Shown: positions 56,783 through 64,000 of the stretch, one piece after another
Layout of the letters: the number at the start of each line of letters is the position of its first letter
Numbering within the stretch: the stretch's first letter is position 1
Assembly: GCF_011806455.1 (NCBI RefSeq)
Contig: NZ_JAATOT010000002.1
Span: 186,001-250,000, forward strand
Origin: Celeribacter sp. HF31
Lineage (GTDB): Bacteria; Pseudomonadota; Alphaproteobacteria; Rhodobacterales; Rhodobacteraceae
Direction: 5' to 3'
DNA length: 64,000 nt
Notes under the pieces: model-generated
What the model saw: the letters and a program-made list of their open reading frames with translations, nothing else
The model's database searches: none
Told to the model about the DNA's origin: nothing
Program-made: the position numbers and the translations under genes

Positions 56783-56970
56783 TTGGGTCTCTTGGAGTCT
56801 CGTCTCGTTGCGTGCCCAGACCCTAGGTTCGTCCACCGCGAAGGGCAAGCGTTTCGGGATGAATTTCGCGGGCCCCGGTGTGGCAACTTACCGCCGAGGG
56901 CCGAAGTTGTCGGGAACCCCGCCCGGCACCTGCCGCGTTTCTCCCTCGAACAGACGAAAGGAGACGTCTC

Positions 56971-57384
56971 ATGACACAGAAACGCACATTCCTCGCCGCC
57001 ACCCTGATGGGCGCCGCGCTCATCACCGCCCCGATGCTCGCCCCCACCGCCGCCACGGCACAAACGCAGGCGGTGGCGCATGCGGACTACAAGGTCAAAC
57101 CCGGCGTGACGCTCAACGCGCGTTCTGGCCCCGGCACCGGCTATCACGCGGTGACCGCCTATGCCCCCGGCACGCCGCTCACCGCTCTGGGGCAAAGCGG
57201 CGGTTGGGTGAAGGTCTCTGCGCATGGCTCCGCGCCGCTTTGGGTTTCGGGCAGCTACCTTGTTCCGGTCACAGAGTCCGCACCTCAGCCCGACGGTCTG
57301 TTGGTGGTGCCGCAAGCGAAACCCGACCCAAGCAAACCCGCCTTCGAAGGGCAATATCCGCTCGTGGTGCGCCCGCAGTCGTAA
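56971..57384 (+). CDS. secreted SH3-domain protein
   Basis: 137 residues from ATG 56971 with AAAGGAG upstream. The signal peptide ends near APTAATAQ. The mature part has one SH3b domain (TLNARSGPGTGYHAV, GGWVKVSAHG, LWVSGSYLVPV), a fold that often binds peptidoglycan. A Pro-rich tail follows. It is divergent from ctaA and ends at a terminator. Confidence 0.8.
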   Translation: MTQKRTFLAATLMGAALITAPMLAPTAATAQTQAVAHADYKVKPGVTLNARSGPGTGYHAVTAYAPGTPLTALGQSGGWVKVSAHGSAPLWVSGSYLVPVTESAPQPDGLLVVPQAKPDPSKPAFEGQYPLVVRPQS

Positions 57385-57403
57385 TCCACGACATGGAAAA
57401 CAA

Positions 57404-57432
57404 AAGAGCGCGGGGGCATCCCTCGCGCTCTT
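57404..57432. terminator. terminator between convergent genes
   Basis: AAGAGCGCG and CGCGCTCTT form the stem around GGGG-CATCCC. It lies between the SH3 gene and the RNA methyltransferase gene. Confidence 0.7.
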
Positions 57433-57458
57433 GTCCGCATGTCCAAAGTGACCAAAGC

Positions 57459-58208
57459 TTAGCTGCGGTCTTTCCAGCGCTTCATCTGGCGCATCACCCC
57501 ATGCAGCATTTGCACATCGGCCCGCGTCAAAGGCATGCGCGACCAGAGGTTGCGCAGGTTGAGCTTCATATTCTCGGCCTTGTGCTCGGGGAAAAAGAAC
57601 CCGGCCTCTTCCATCACCTCTTCGTAGTGATCGCCGAGCTTTTCGACCTCCACATGTCCGGCCCAGTCCGTTTTCGCCATCTCCATGACCTCGGGCGGGG
57701 TCTCCGTCGTCTGACGCCCCCATTCGTAGGACATGAGCAACACCGCCTGCGCCAGATTGAGCGAGGCAAAGGCCGGGTTCACCGGCACAGTCACAATGGC
57801 ATTGGCCTCGACCACATCTTCGTTCTCAAGCCCTGCACGTTCCGGGCCGAACATCACGCCGACCTTCTTGCCCTCCGCGACCAAAGCGCGGGCGTGCTCC
57901 ATGGCGCGCTCCGGCGTCATGATCGGTTTGGTGATGCCGCGCATCCGGGCGGTCGTGGCAAAGACGTAATCGCAATCGGCCACCGCCTCGCGCACCGTGC
58001 CGAACAGCCCCGCCTCATCCAGCAGACGCCCTGCACCTGAGGCCATCGCCACCGCTTTCTGGTTCGGCCAGCCATCCCGAGGCGCCACGACGCGCATCCG
58101 GTCCAGCCCGAAATTCCACATCGCACGGGCCGCGCCGCCGATGTTCTCGCCCATCTGCGGACGGACAAGGATCATGGCGGGGGTGATGACGTCTGGCGTT
58201 TCGGACAT
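57459..58208 (-). CDS. trmJ: TrmJ-type tRNA 2'-O-methyltransferase
   Basis: 249 residues from ATG 58208, with AAAGGAA upstream. The SPOUT motifs are clear: ILVRPQMGENIGGAARAM at the N-terminus, MFGPERAGLENEDV in the middle and NPAFASLNLAQAVLLM at the knot. The C-terminal RADVQMLHGVMRQM is a TrmJ-family tail. It methylates position 32 of tRNAs in known members. Confidence 0.85.
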   Translation of the reverse strand: MSETPDVITPAMILVRPQMGENIGGAARAMWNFGLDRMRVVAPRDGWPNQKAVAMASGAGRLLDEAGLFGTVREAVADCDYVFATTARMRGITKPIMTPERAMEHARALVAEGKKVGVMFGPERAGLENEDVVEANAIVTVPVNPAFASLNLAQAVLLMSYEWGRQTTETPPEVMEMAKTDWAGHVEVEKLGDHYEEVMEEAGFFFPEHKAENMKLNLRNLWSRMPLTRADVQMLHGVMRQMKRWKDRS

Positions 58209-58324
58209 GGCGGCGTTTCCTTTCGGCTTTGCCTGCCGATTACCGGCATTTCCCCCTATGAGCAAGGCTTCCCCCGGCGCGTCGCTTACGCTATAGCGGG
58301 CAAAACTCCACCTGAGGTGCCCAA

Positions 58325-58951
58325 ATGTCCGAGCCGCAATCCGAACTGCCGCAGATCTACCTGTTGACGCCGACCGCTTTCGAGCCGGACGACTTCGCGC
58401 CGAAACTGGCAGCTGTGCTGGATGCGCATGAGGTGGCCTGTGTGCGCCTCGCTTTGGCCTCCAAGGATGAGTATGTGCTGGGCAAGGCCGCCGACGCCTG
58501 TCGCGAGGTCTGCCATGCTCGCGATGTGGCGATCGTGATCGAGAGCCATGTGGCGCTCGCGGAGCGTCACGGCCTTGATGGCGTGCACCTCACCGATGGC
58601 GCGCGTTCGATCCGCAAGGTGCGTAAGACCCTGGGCGATGACGCCATCGTCGGGTCGTTTTGCGGCGCCTCGCGTCATGACGGCATGACGGCGGGCGAAG
58701 CGGGCGCGGATTACGTGGCCTTTGGCCCCGTGGGCGACACCGACCTGGGCGACGGCACCAAGGCGCCGCGCGATCTGTTCGACTGGTGGTCGGCCATGAT
58801 CGAAGTGCCCGTGGTGGCCGAGGGCGCGCTATCGGTCGAGATCGTCAAAGAGCTGACCCCCGTGACCGATTTCTTCGCCGTGGGCGAGGAGATTTGGGGC
58901 GCGGAAGACCCGGTGGCAGCACTTGGAGATTTGATCGCGGCGATGGGGTAA
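58325..58951 (+). CDS. ThiE/TenI-like thiamine phosphate synthase family protein
   Basis: 208 residues. The TIM-barrel pattern YLLTPTAFEPDDF, then HGLDGVHLTDGARS, GSFCGASRHDGMTAGEAGADYVAFGPV, matches ThiE/TenI. The diphosphate-binding residues differ somewhat from classical ThiE, so it may be a paralogue without thiamine activity. No other thi gene is near. It is divergent from trmJ. Confidence 0.75.
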   Translation: MSEPQSELPQIYLLTPTAFEPDDFAPKLAAVLDAHEVACVRLALASKDEYVLGKAADACREVCHARDVAIVIESHVALAERHGLDGVHLTDGARSIRKVRKTLGDDAIVGSFCGASRHDGMTAGEAGADYVAFGPVGDTDLGDGTKAPRDLFDWWSAMIEVPVVAEGALSVEIVKELTPVTDFFAVGEEIWGAEDPVAALGDLIAAMG

Positions 58952-58956
58952 CCCCC

Positions 58957-59838
58957 TCACACATCCACATACTCCGCCGGGATTTCCGGCAATCCCGACC
59001 GCACAGCCGCCTCGCAGCGTGCGGCCATCTCCTTGCGATCCTTGACGTCTTTCACCGCAATCGGATCATGGAAAATCACCTCGACACGGCCTTGCGGGTA
59101 GGCTTTCAAAACTTGTACCAGAGACGGGCCGAACTCCATCTCGCCCCACCAGCCGTAGAACCGCACGTCTTGGCCCTCAGGCGCGATGTAGCGCGCCGTG
59201 ACGGGTTGAATCCAGACTTCATCGCGCAGCTCAGGCGTAAAAAAGGCGGCAAAAAGCGTGGGTTTGAAAGGCAAAACCCGAAGGCTGTCCGACGACGTGC
59301 CTTCCGGGAAAAACAAGAGTTTATGCCCGAGGTGCAACCGCTCTTCGAACACGCGCTTCTGCTCGGCGGCCTCTTTGCGGTCGCGGTTGATGAACACCGT
59401 GCCGGTCGCCTTGGCCATCGTGCCGATGCCGGGCCAGTTTGCGACCTCGGCTTTGGAGACAAAGAAAATCCGCTGCACGGCGTTCAGGACGAAAATATCG
59501 AGCCAGGTCGAATGGTTCGCCACAACCGCCCCGTGGTGGCGCATCGGCTGACCTTTGACGCTGAGCTTGATGCCCATCAGCCGCAGCGCGTTGCGTGACA
59601 CGAAGCGCGGGAAAAACGACGACCACGGACGGCGCAGACCGTAGAACAGCCGCTCCACCGCGCGGGTCGCAAACATCGCCACCATGCAGATGACGATGAG
59701 CAAAACGATCGGCAGACCGCGACGGATCATCCGCCAGGTGCCGCCTTTGACCGGTGCGGGTTCGGACGGCGGAATGCGGCTTTCCCACAGTGGTCCATTC
59801 TGGGGGCCATTCTGGGGGCCATTCGACACACCGCTCAT
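58957..59838 (-). CDS. lysophospholipid acyltransferase (PlsC/OlsA type)
   Basis: 293 residues. An N-terminal membrane helix (LPIVLLIVICMVAMFATR) precedes the acyltransferase domain: VVANHSTWLDIFVLN (HX4D) and LLFFPEGTSSDSLRV. It overlaps the OlsB-type gene by four bases (ATGA). OlsB makes lyso-ornithine lipid and OlsA adds the second acyl chain, so this is probably OlsA. The N-terminus contains the repeat NGPQNGPQNGP. Confidence 0.8.
   Translation of the reverse strand: MSGVSNGPQNGPQNGPLWESRIPPSEPAPVKGGTWRMIRRGLPIVLLIVICMVAMFATRAVERLFYGLRRPWSSFFPRFVSRNALRLMGIKLSVKGQPMRHHGAVVANHSTWLDIFVLNAVQRIFFVSKAEVANWPGIGTMAKATGTVFINRDRKEAAEQKRVFEERLHLGHKLLFFPEGTSSDSLRVLPFKPTLFAAFFTPELRDEVWIQPVTARYIAPEGQDVRFYGWWGEMEFGPSLVQVLKAYPQGRVEVIFHDPIAVKDVKDRKEMAARCEAAVRSGLPEIPAEYVDV
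59795..59824. repeat. 12-base tandem repeat in the acyltransferase gene
   Basis: Two exact copies of CCATTCTGGGGG plus half of a third. In frame they encode NGPQ repeats near the N-terminus, ahead of the membrane helix. Confidence 0.85.
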
Positions 59839-60623
59839 GACCCGGCTCCTGTGAGACCCTTGGTGTACATCGCCCGCTGACGCTCGGAGATCTTGTCGAC
59901 GTCGAGGATCAACAACACATCCACCGTGTTGAATGCCCGATCCAAGAACGCCCCTTCACCCACCGTGCCACCAAGCCGCAGATAGGCCTTGATCAGCGGT
60001 GGGATCGCCAGCATCGCGCGTTTGCGGTCGATCTCATCCTCAGGCACCAAATCCATGTTCTGGAAATGCGCCTCTTGTGCGCGGGCACGCAGGGCCTCCG
60101 GCGCCAGGTGACGATGATGCAGCAAAGACAAGGCCTCGGCATGCTGGGCCACATCTGCGCCGAAAAACGAGGCCGTGCCGAAGAGCACATCATAGCCCTC
60201 CTCGATCACATATTTCGCCAGCCCCGCCCACATCTGAAACAGCGCCACGCCACCACGATACTCTCGCGCCACGCAGGATCGTCCCAGCTCCAACAACCGC
60301 TTGCCAGAGGTCCTCAAAGCCGTCAGATCGTATTCGCCCTCGGAATAGAAATGCCCCAGTTCGGCGGCCTTTTCTCCGGTCAAAAGCCGGTACACGCCGA
60401 CACAGTGCTCAAGAGGGTCGTCTGAGCGTGTCGGGTCCAACAACATGAGATGCTGGTAATCCGGGTCGAACCGGTCGGCCTCCAACATGGCCGCGTGATC
60501 CACCATCTCGCCATCCGAACCCAGTTCCTCGACGAAGACCCGATAGCGCAAACGCTGCGCCGCGCGCAGATCGGCCTCGGTCTCGGCGAATTTCAACTGG
60601 AACGGCTGCGCCTCTGCGCTCAT
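59835..60623 (-). CDS. olsB: L-ornithine N-alpha-acyltransferase (OlsB type)
   Basis: 262 residues of the GNAT/hemolysin-like acyltransferase family: LRYRVFVEELGSDGEMVD at the N-terminus, LLELGRSCVAREYRGG in the acyl-ACP region and DVLFGTASFFGAD. OlsB transfers a 3-hydroxyacyl group to ornithine, the first step to ornithine lipids. The coupled acyltransferase gene downstream supports this. Confidence 0.82.
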   Translation of the reverse strand: MSAEAQPFQLKFAETEADLRAAQRLRYRVFVEELGSDGEMVDHAAMLEADRFDPDYQHLMLLDPTRSDDPLEHCVGVYRLLTGEKAAELGHFYSEGEYDLTALRTSGKRLLELGRSCVAREYRGGVALFQMWAGLAKYVIEEGYDVLFGTASFFGADVAQHAEALSLLHHRHLAPEALRARAQEAHFQNMDLVPEDEIDRKRAMLAIPPLIKAYLRLGGTVGEGAFLDRAFNTVDVLLILDVDKISERQRAMYTKGLTGAGS

Positions 60624-60811
60624 GGCGATCTCTTTTGCTTGGCCCTGACGGGTAACAGGTGGGCGGGTTTTAAGATTTTGTTGATTTCAATGCAACAGAC
60701 TGACGGGGTTCCATGCGGGACGAATACCGCTCAGGTTGAATGTTTGACCAATTCGCGCCACCATAGGGCGCAAATGCCACGCGATCTGATGCCCCGATGC
60801 GCCTCGAGGCC

Positions 60812-61006
60812 TCAGTCAAAAACAGGGAGGAGCGCAAGCCGCCGACTATCGATCACAACCTTGCCCTGATGCTGGAACATCACCGTCAACTTGCCATTGA
60901 TGTTCGACTGCACCTGCCCAAGCCCCCAATCGGGCTCCTGCGGGTGGCGCACCATCTGGCCCGGCTCCAGCATGGCGTTGAGATCGTCCAGATCGCGATT
61001 TTGCAT
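60812..61006 (-). CDS. DUF3553 protein
   Basis: 64 residues, preceded by GAGGAAG. The pattern MVRHPQEPDWGLGQVQS with FQHQGKVVIDSRRLAL is the DUF3553 (CarD-like/Tudor-type) fold. Function unknown. It is divergent from chpT, 51 bases away. Confidence 0.82.
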   Translation of the reverse strand: MQNRDLDDLNAMLEPGQMVRHPQEPDWGLGQVQSNINGKLTVMFQHQGKVVIDSRRLALLPVFD

Positions 61007-61057
61007 CGGCTTCTTCCTCGAAATACCGGCCTGACCCGGCCACAAACGGAGACTTGA

Positions 61058-61693
61058 ATGACCCACGACACGCCTACAGATGCGCCTAAAGACACGAAAC
61101 GTGACATGACCCGCGACATCGCCGCCCTGATCGGTTCCCGTATCTGTCACGACCTGATCAGCCCGGTGGGGGCGATCTCGAACGGTGTCGAATTGATGGC
61201 CATGTCGGGCGCGGGAACCGGCCCTGAGCTTAGCCTTATCTCCGAAAGCGTCGACAATGCCAATGCCCGGGTGAAATTCTTTCGCATCGCTTTCGGCATG
61301 GCCTCGGCCGGCCAGATGACCTCGCGCGCCGAAATCTCCGGCATCCTGAACGCGATCTCCACCCCGCGGCTCACCTATGTCTGGGAGCCCGCCGAAGACC
61401 TGCCGCGCGAAGAGGTCAAACTGGCCTGTCTCATGCTGATGTGCCTTGAAACCGCCCTGCCCCGTGGCGGCGAAATCAAGGTGACCTATTCCAACAACCA
61501 ATGGAAAATCCGCGCCTCTTCCGCGCGGCTCGAACCTGCGCCCGATCTCTGGGCCCGGCTTGGCAGTGTGACGGGCACCGAAGGGTTGAAACCCTCTCAA
61601 GTGCAATTCATCCTCGCCCCCTTGCAGGCTTCGGCTCTTGGCCGCCGCATCACACAGGGCTCCGGCGACGGGGTGATTTCTCTGATGGTATAA
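61058..61693 (+). CDS. chpT: histidine phosphotransferase ChpT
   Basis: 211 residues. The dimerisation helix carries the phosphorylated His in SRICHDLISPVGAISNGVELM near residue 31. The degenerate ATPase-like part (KLACLMLMCLETALPRGGEI) follows. ChpT passes phosphate from CckA to CtrA and CpdR. Its length and order match the family. A terminator closes the gene. Confidence 0.9.
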   Translation: MTHDTPTDAPKDTKRDMTRDIAALIGSRICHDLISPVGAISNGVELMAMSGAGTGPELSLISESVDNANARVKFFRIAFGMASAGQMTSRAEISGILNAISTPRLTYVWEPAEDLPREEVKLACLMLMCLETALPRGGEIKVTYSNNQWKIRASSARLEPAPDLWARLGSVTGTEGLKPSQVQFILAPLQASALGRRITQGSGDGVISLMV

Positions 61694-61696
61694 GAA

Positions 61697-61729
61697 AAGG
61701 CGCGCCGGATCACAGGCGCGCCTTATTTT
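61697..61729. terminator. terminator after chpT
   Basis: An exact 10-base stem (AAGGCGCGCC and GGCGCGCCTT) around an eight-base loop, followed by ATTTTC on the plus strand. Confidence 0.8.
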
Positions 61730-61749
61730 CATTGCAGTCAAAATACTCA
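61727..61749 (-). repeat. 3'-UTR element, copy after proA
   Basis: On the minus strand it begins TGAGTATTT and continues GACTGCAATGAAA, a diverged member of the TGAGTATTT/CAGCAAAGGAAA set. It starts 13 bases past the proA stop. Confidence 0.5.
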
Positions 61750-61762
61750 GCTTCGGCCCGGG

Positions 61763-63028
61763 TCAGCTGCGCACCGCCCCGTCCGAGGTCACGAGGTATT
61801 TAAAACTCGTCAACTGTTCCGCGCCCACCGGCCCGCGCGCGTGCATCTTGCCTGTCGCGATGCCAATCTCCGCGCCCATGCCGAACTCCCCGCCATCGGC
61901 GAATTGCGTCGAGGAATTGTGCATCAGGATCGCACTGTCGATGCGGGAGAAAAACGCCTTCACGTTTTCCGGCGTCTCGGAGAGGATGCATTCGGTGTGC
62001 GAGGAAGAATAGCGCTGGATATGCGCGATGGCCTCATCGACATCGGCCACGACTTTCGCGGCAATGATGCTGTCGAGGTACTCACGTCCCCAATCCTCAT
62101 CGGTGGCGGGCGTCACCTGATCGACCAGCCCTTGCACCGCCGCATCGCCACGCACATCGACGCCCTTCTCGACCAAAGCCGCCACCAGATCACGCCCCAG
62201 CGTGTCGGCGATATCCTTGTGAAGCAGCAAACATTCCGCAGCCCCGCAAATCCCCGTGCGCCGGGTTTTCGCGTTCAACACGACCTTCATCGCCTTTTCA
62301 GGATCGGCAGAAGCGTCGACGAAAATATGCACGATGCCTTCGAGATGGGCAAAGACCGGCACGCGGGCTTCGCGCTGCACAAGCCCCACAAGGCCCTTGC
62401 CACCGCGCGGCACGATGACGTCGATATAATCGGTCATGGTCAGCATTTCGCTCACCGCCGCCCGGTCGCGGGTCGGCACGCGTTGGATCGCATCCTCAGG
62501 CAGACCGGCGGCTTTCAGGCCTTGGGCCAAACACGCATGGATCGCGCCGGAGCTGTGGAAACTCTCGGAGCCGCCGCGCAGGATCACGGCATTGCCGGCC
62601 TTGAGGCACAGCGCGCCCGCATCCGCCGTCACATTCGGGCGGGACTCGTAGATCACGCCGATCACCCCCAAAGGCGTGCGGACGCGTTTGATGTGAAGCC
62701 CCGTGGGTTGATCCCACTCGGCGATCACATCGCCCACCGGATCCTTTTGGCCCGCGATGGCCTTGAGCCCGTCGATCATGCCCTGAATGCGCGGCTCATC
62801 GAGTTTGAGCCGGTCCATCATGGCATCCGTCAGGCCTTTGTTGCGGCCAAATTCGAGGTCTTTTTCGTTGGCGGCGATGATCTCCGCCCGGTTGGCCCAA
62901 AGCGCGTCTGCCGCAGCCAAAAGCGCCTGTTCCTTGGCCTCGGAGGTTGCCGTCGCCAACACCTGCGCCGCAGCTTTCGCGCGCTCACCCAGGTCTTTCA
63001 TCATGTCTTTCACGTCAATATCGGTCAT
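61763..63028 (-). CDS. proA: gamma-glutamyl phosphate reductase
   Basis: 421 residues. The family blocks are present: [19 protein letters not shown] in the cofactor region, [17 protein letters not shown] with the catalytic Cys and [25 protein letters not shown] at the C-terminus. It reduces glutamyl phosphate to the semialdehyde in proline synthesis. Its ATG overlaps the proB stop (ATGA). Confidence 0.95.
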   Translation of the reverse strand: MTDIDVKDMMKDLGERAKAAAQVLATATSEAKEQALLAAADALWANRAEIIAANEKDLEFGRNKGLTDAMMDRLKLDEPRIQGMIDGLKAIAGQKDPVGDVIAEWDQPTGLHIKRVRTPLGVIGVIYESRPNVTADAGALCLKAGNAVILRGGSESFHSSGAIHACLAQGLKAAGLPEDAIQRVPTRDRAAVSEMLTMTDYIDVIVPRGGKGLVGLVQREARVPVFAHLEGIVHIFVDASADPEKAMKVVLNAKTRRTGICGAAECLLLHKDIADTLGRDLVAALVEKGVDVRGDAAVQGLVDQVTPATDEDWGREYLDSIIAAKVVADVDEAIAHIQRYSSSHTECILSETPENVKAFFSRIDSAILMHNSSTQFADGGEFGMGAEIGIATGKMHARGPVGAEQLTSFKYLVTSDGAVRS

Positions 63029-64000
63029 GTCACCAAATCGTCTCTATGGATCAAGGCAGCCCGGCCGGGATAGCCGAGGATCGCCTGTATGTCTTCGGAA
63101 TGCGCGCCTTTGATGGCTTCGGCTTCGTCAGAAGTGTAGCGCGACAGCCCGAGCCCGATGCGCGCGCCCTCGGGTCCGAGCACCACGACTGGTTCGCCGC
63201 GGCCAAAATGGCCCACAACCTCCTCGACGCCGACGGGCAACAGAGATTTACCTTTCGCAAGTGCCGCCACAGCGCCCGCGTCGATCTGCACTTCGCCTTT
63301 GGGCTTCATCGCGCCGATCCAGCGTTTGCGGGCATGCGCAGGGTCCTCTTTGGCCAGGAACCAGGTGACGCGCGCGCCCTCTTCGAGCGCTTTCAACGGG
63401 CGCATGTGCGAACCTTCGGTGATGGCCATGGAGCAGCCGCCCGAAATTGCGGTTTTGGCCGCCATCACCTTGGTCTTCATACCACCTTTCGACACGCCAG
63501 AGACCGGATCGCCCGCCATGGCTTCGATTTCGGGCGTGATCTCTTCGACCACCGGGATGTGTTTGGCATCCATGTCGACCGAGGGGTTCGCCGTATAAAG
63601 CCCGTCCACATCGGACAGCAACACCAGCCGATCCGCGCCCACCGTCACCGCGATATTCGCCGCCAATCGGTCGTTGTCGCCATACCGGATTTCGTCGGTC
63701 GCCACCGTGTCGTTCTCATTGACGATGGGCACGACCCCCAGCGACAAAAGCGCATCCAGCGTGGCGCGCGAGTTGAGGTAGCGACGGCGATCCGCGCTGT
63801 CTTCCAGCGTCAAAAGCACCTGAGAGGTGGTGATGCCACGGGGTTCCAGCACCTCCTGATAGGCGCGGGCGAGGCGGATTTGCCCGACGGAGGCGCAGGC
63901 CTGCGAGTGCTCCAGCGGCAATTCCCCCGACGGCAGTCCCAAAATACCACGCCCCAAAGCGATGGAGCCGGACGACACCAAAATCACCTGCGCGCCGCGC
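63025..64000 (-). CDS. proB: glutamate 5-kinase (5' end outside window)
   Basis: About 324 residues are visible and the frame is open at the window end. The kinase domain has [34 protein letters not shown] and [13 protein letters not shown]. The C-terminal part ([18 protein letters not shown]) is a PUA domain. It phosphorylates glutamate, the first step of proline synthesis, and precedes proA in one operon. Confidence 0.95.
   Translation of the reverse strand, partial: RGAQVILVSSGSIALGRGILGLPSGELPLEHSQACASVGQIRLARAYQEVLEPRGITTSQVLLTLEDSADRRRYLNSRATLDALLSLGVVPIVNENDTVATDEIRYGDNDRLAANIAVTVGADRLVLLSDVDGLYTANPSVDMDAKHIPVVEEITPEIEAMAGDPVSGVSKGGMKTKVMAAKTAISGGCSMAITEGSHMRPLKALEEGARVTWFLAKEDPAHARKRWIGAMKPKGEVQIDAGAVAALAKGKSLLPVGVEEVVGHFGRGEPVVVLGPEGARIGLGLSRYTSDEAEAIKGAHSEDIQAILGYPGRAALIHRDDLVT

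Noticed and set aside
54221-56974. A 917-codon open frame antisense to the M32 peptidase and ctaA
   Set aside because: It lies opposite two clear conserved genes and has no recognisable domain.

Overview
The window looks like a chromosomal stretch of a marine Rhodobacterales (Roseobacter-group) alphaproteobacterium. The evidence is the high G+C, the yfgM-bamB-der order, a complete bet/cho cluster for choline and choline-O-sulfate, an iscR-suf operon whose IscR lacks the usual cluster cysteines beside an Irr-type operator, an ornithine-lipid gene pair (olsB/olsA type), and chpT of the CckA-ChpT-CtrA phosphorelay.

Layout. 1-15.8 kb is housekeeping: a cut secreted protein, a Hint-domain protein, a flavoprotein, exonuclease III, a lipoprotein, der-bamB-yfgM, an RND efflux pair with an unusually long permease, a secreted DsrE-like protein, dusA and a flavin reductase. 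15.9-24.1 kb is an osmoprotectant island: betI-betC-betB-betA on the minus strand, divergent from choX-choW-choV, with a clear inverted-repeat operator between betI and choX. It turns choline-O-sulfate and choline into glycine betaine and supplies choline by ABC uptake. 24.4-28.9 kb is a four-gene PotABCD-type ABC importer.

28.9-41.4 kb is the accessory part. It opens with the 3' remains of a divergent gene pair (a class V aminotransferase and a MocR-type regulator). Next is a three-gene, tightly packed operon of unknown function: a TOPRIM protein, a 954-residue protein I cannot place, and an 856-residue protein built like a polymorphic toxin. After that comes a visibly more A+T-rich prophage remnant with two copies of a tyrosine-recombinase gene, an IS3-type transposase fragment and several small genes, ending at a tRNA-Arg(CCG) gene that is the probable integration site. 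Three small transcription units in the remnant each carry a TTAA-N7-TTAA-type (CtrA-like) site at almost the same distance from the start codon.

41.5-51.6 kb is the suf operon for Fe-S cluster assembly (iscR, a NifS/IscS-type desulfurase, sufB, sufC, sufD, sufS), with extra small genes inserted, mostly between sufB and sufC. 52-64 kb returns to housekeeping: an alpha/beta hydrolase, a tandem HD-domain protein, carboxypeptidase M32, heme A synthase, an SH3 protein, an RNA methyltransferase, a ThiE-like protein, ornithine-lipid acyltransferases, a DUF3553 protein, chpT, and proA-proB (cut by the window end). A short 3'-untranslated motif starting TGAGTATTT follows four genes in this last part.
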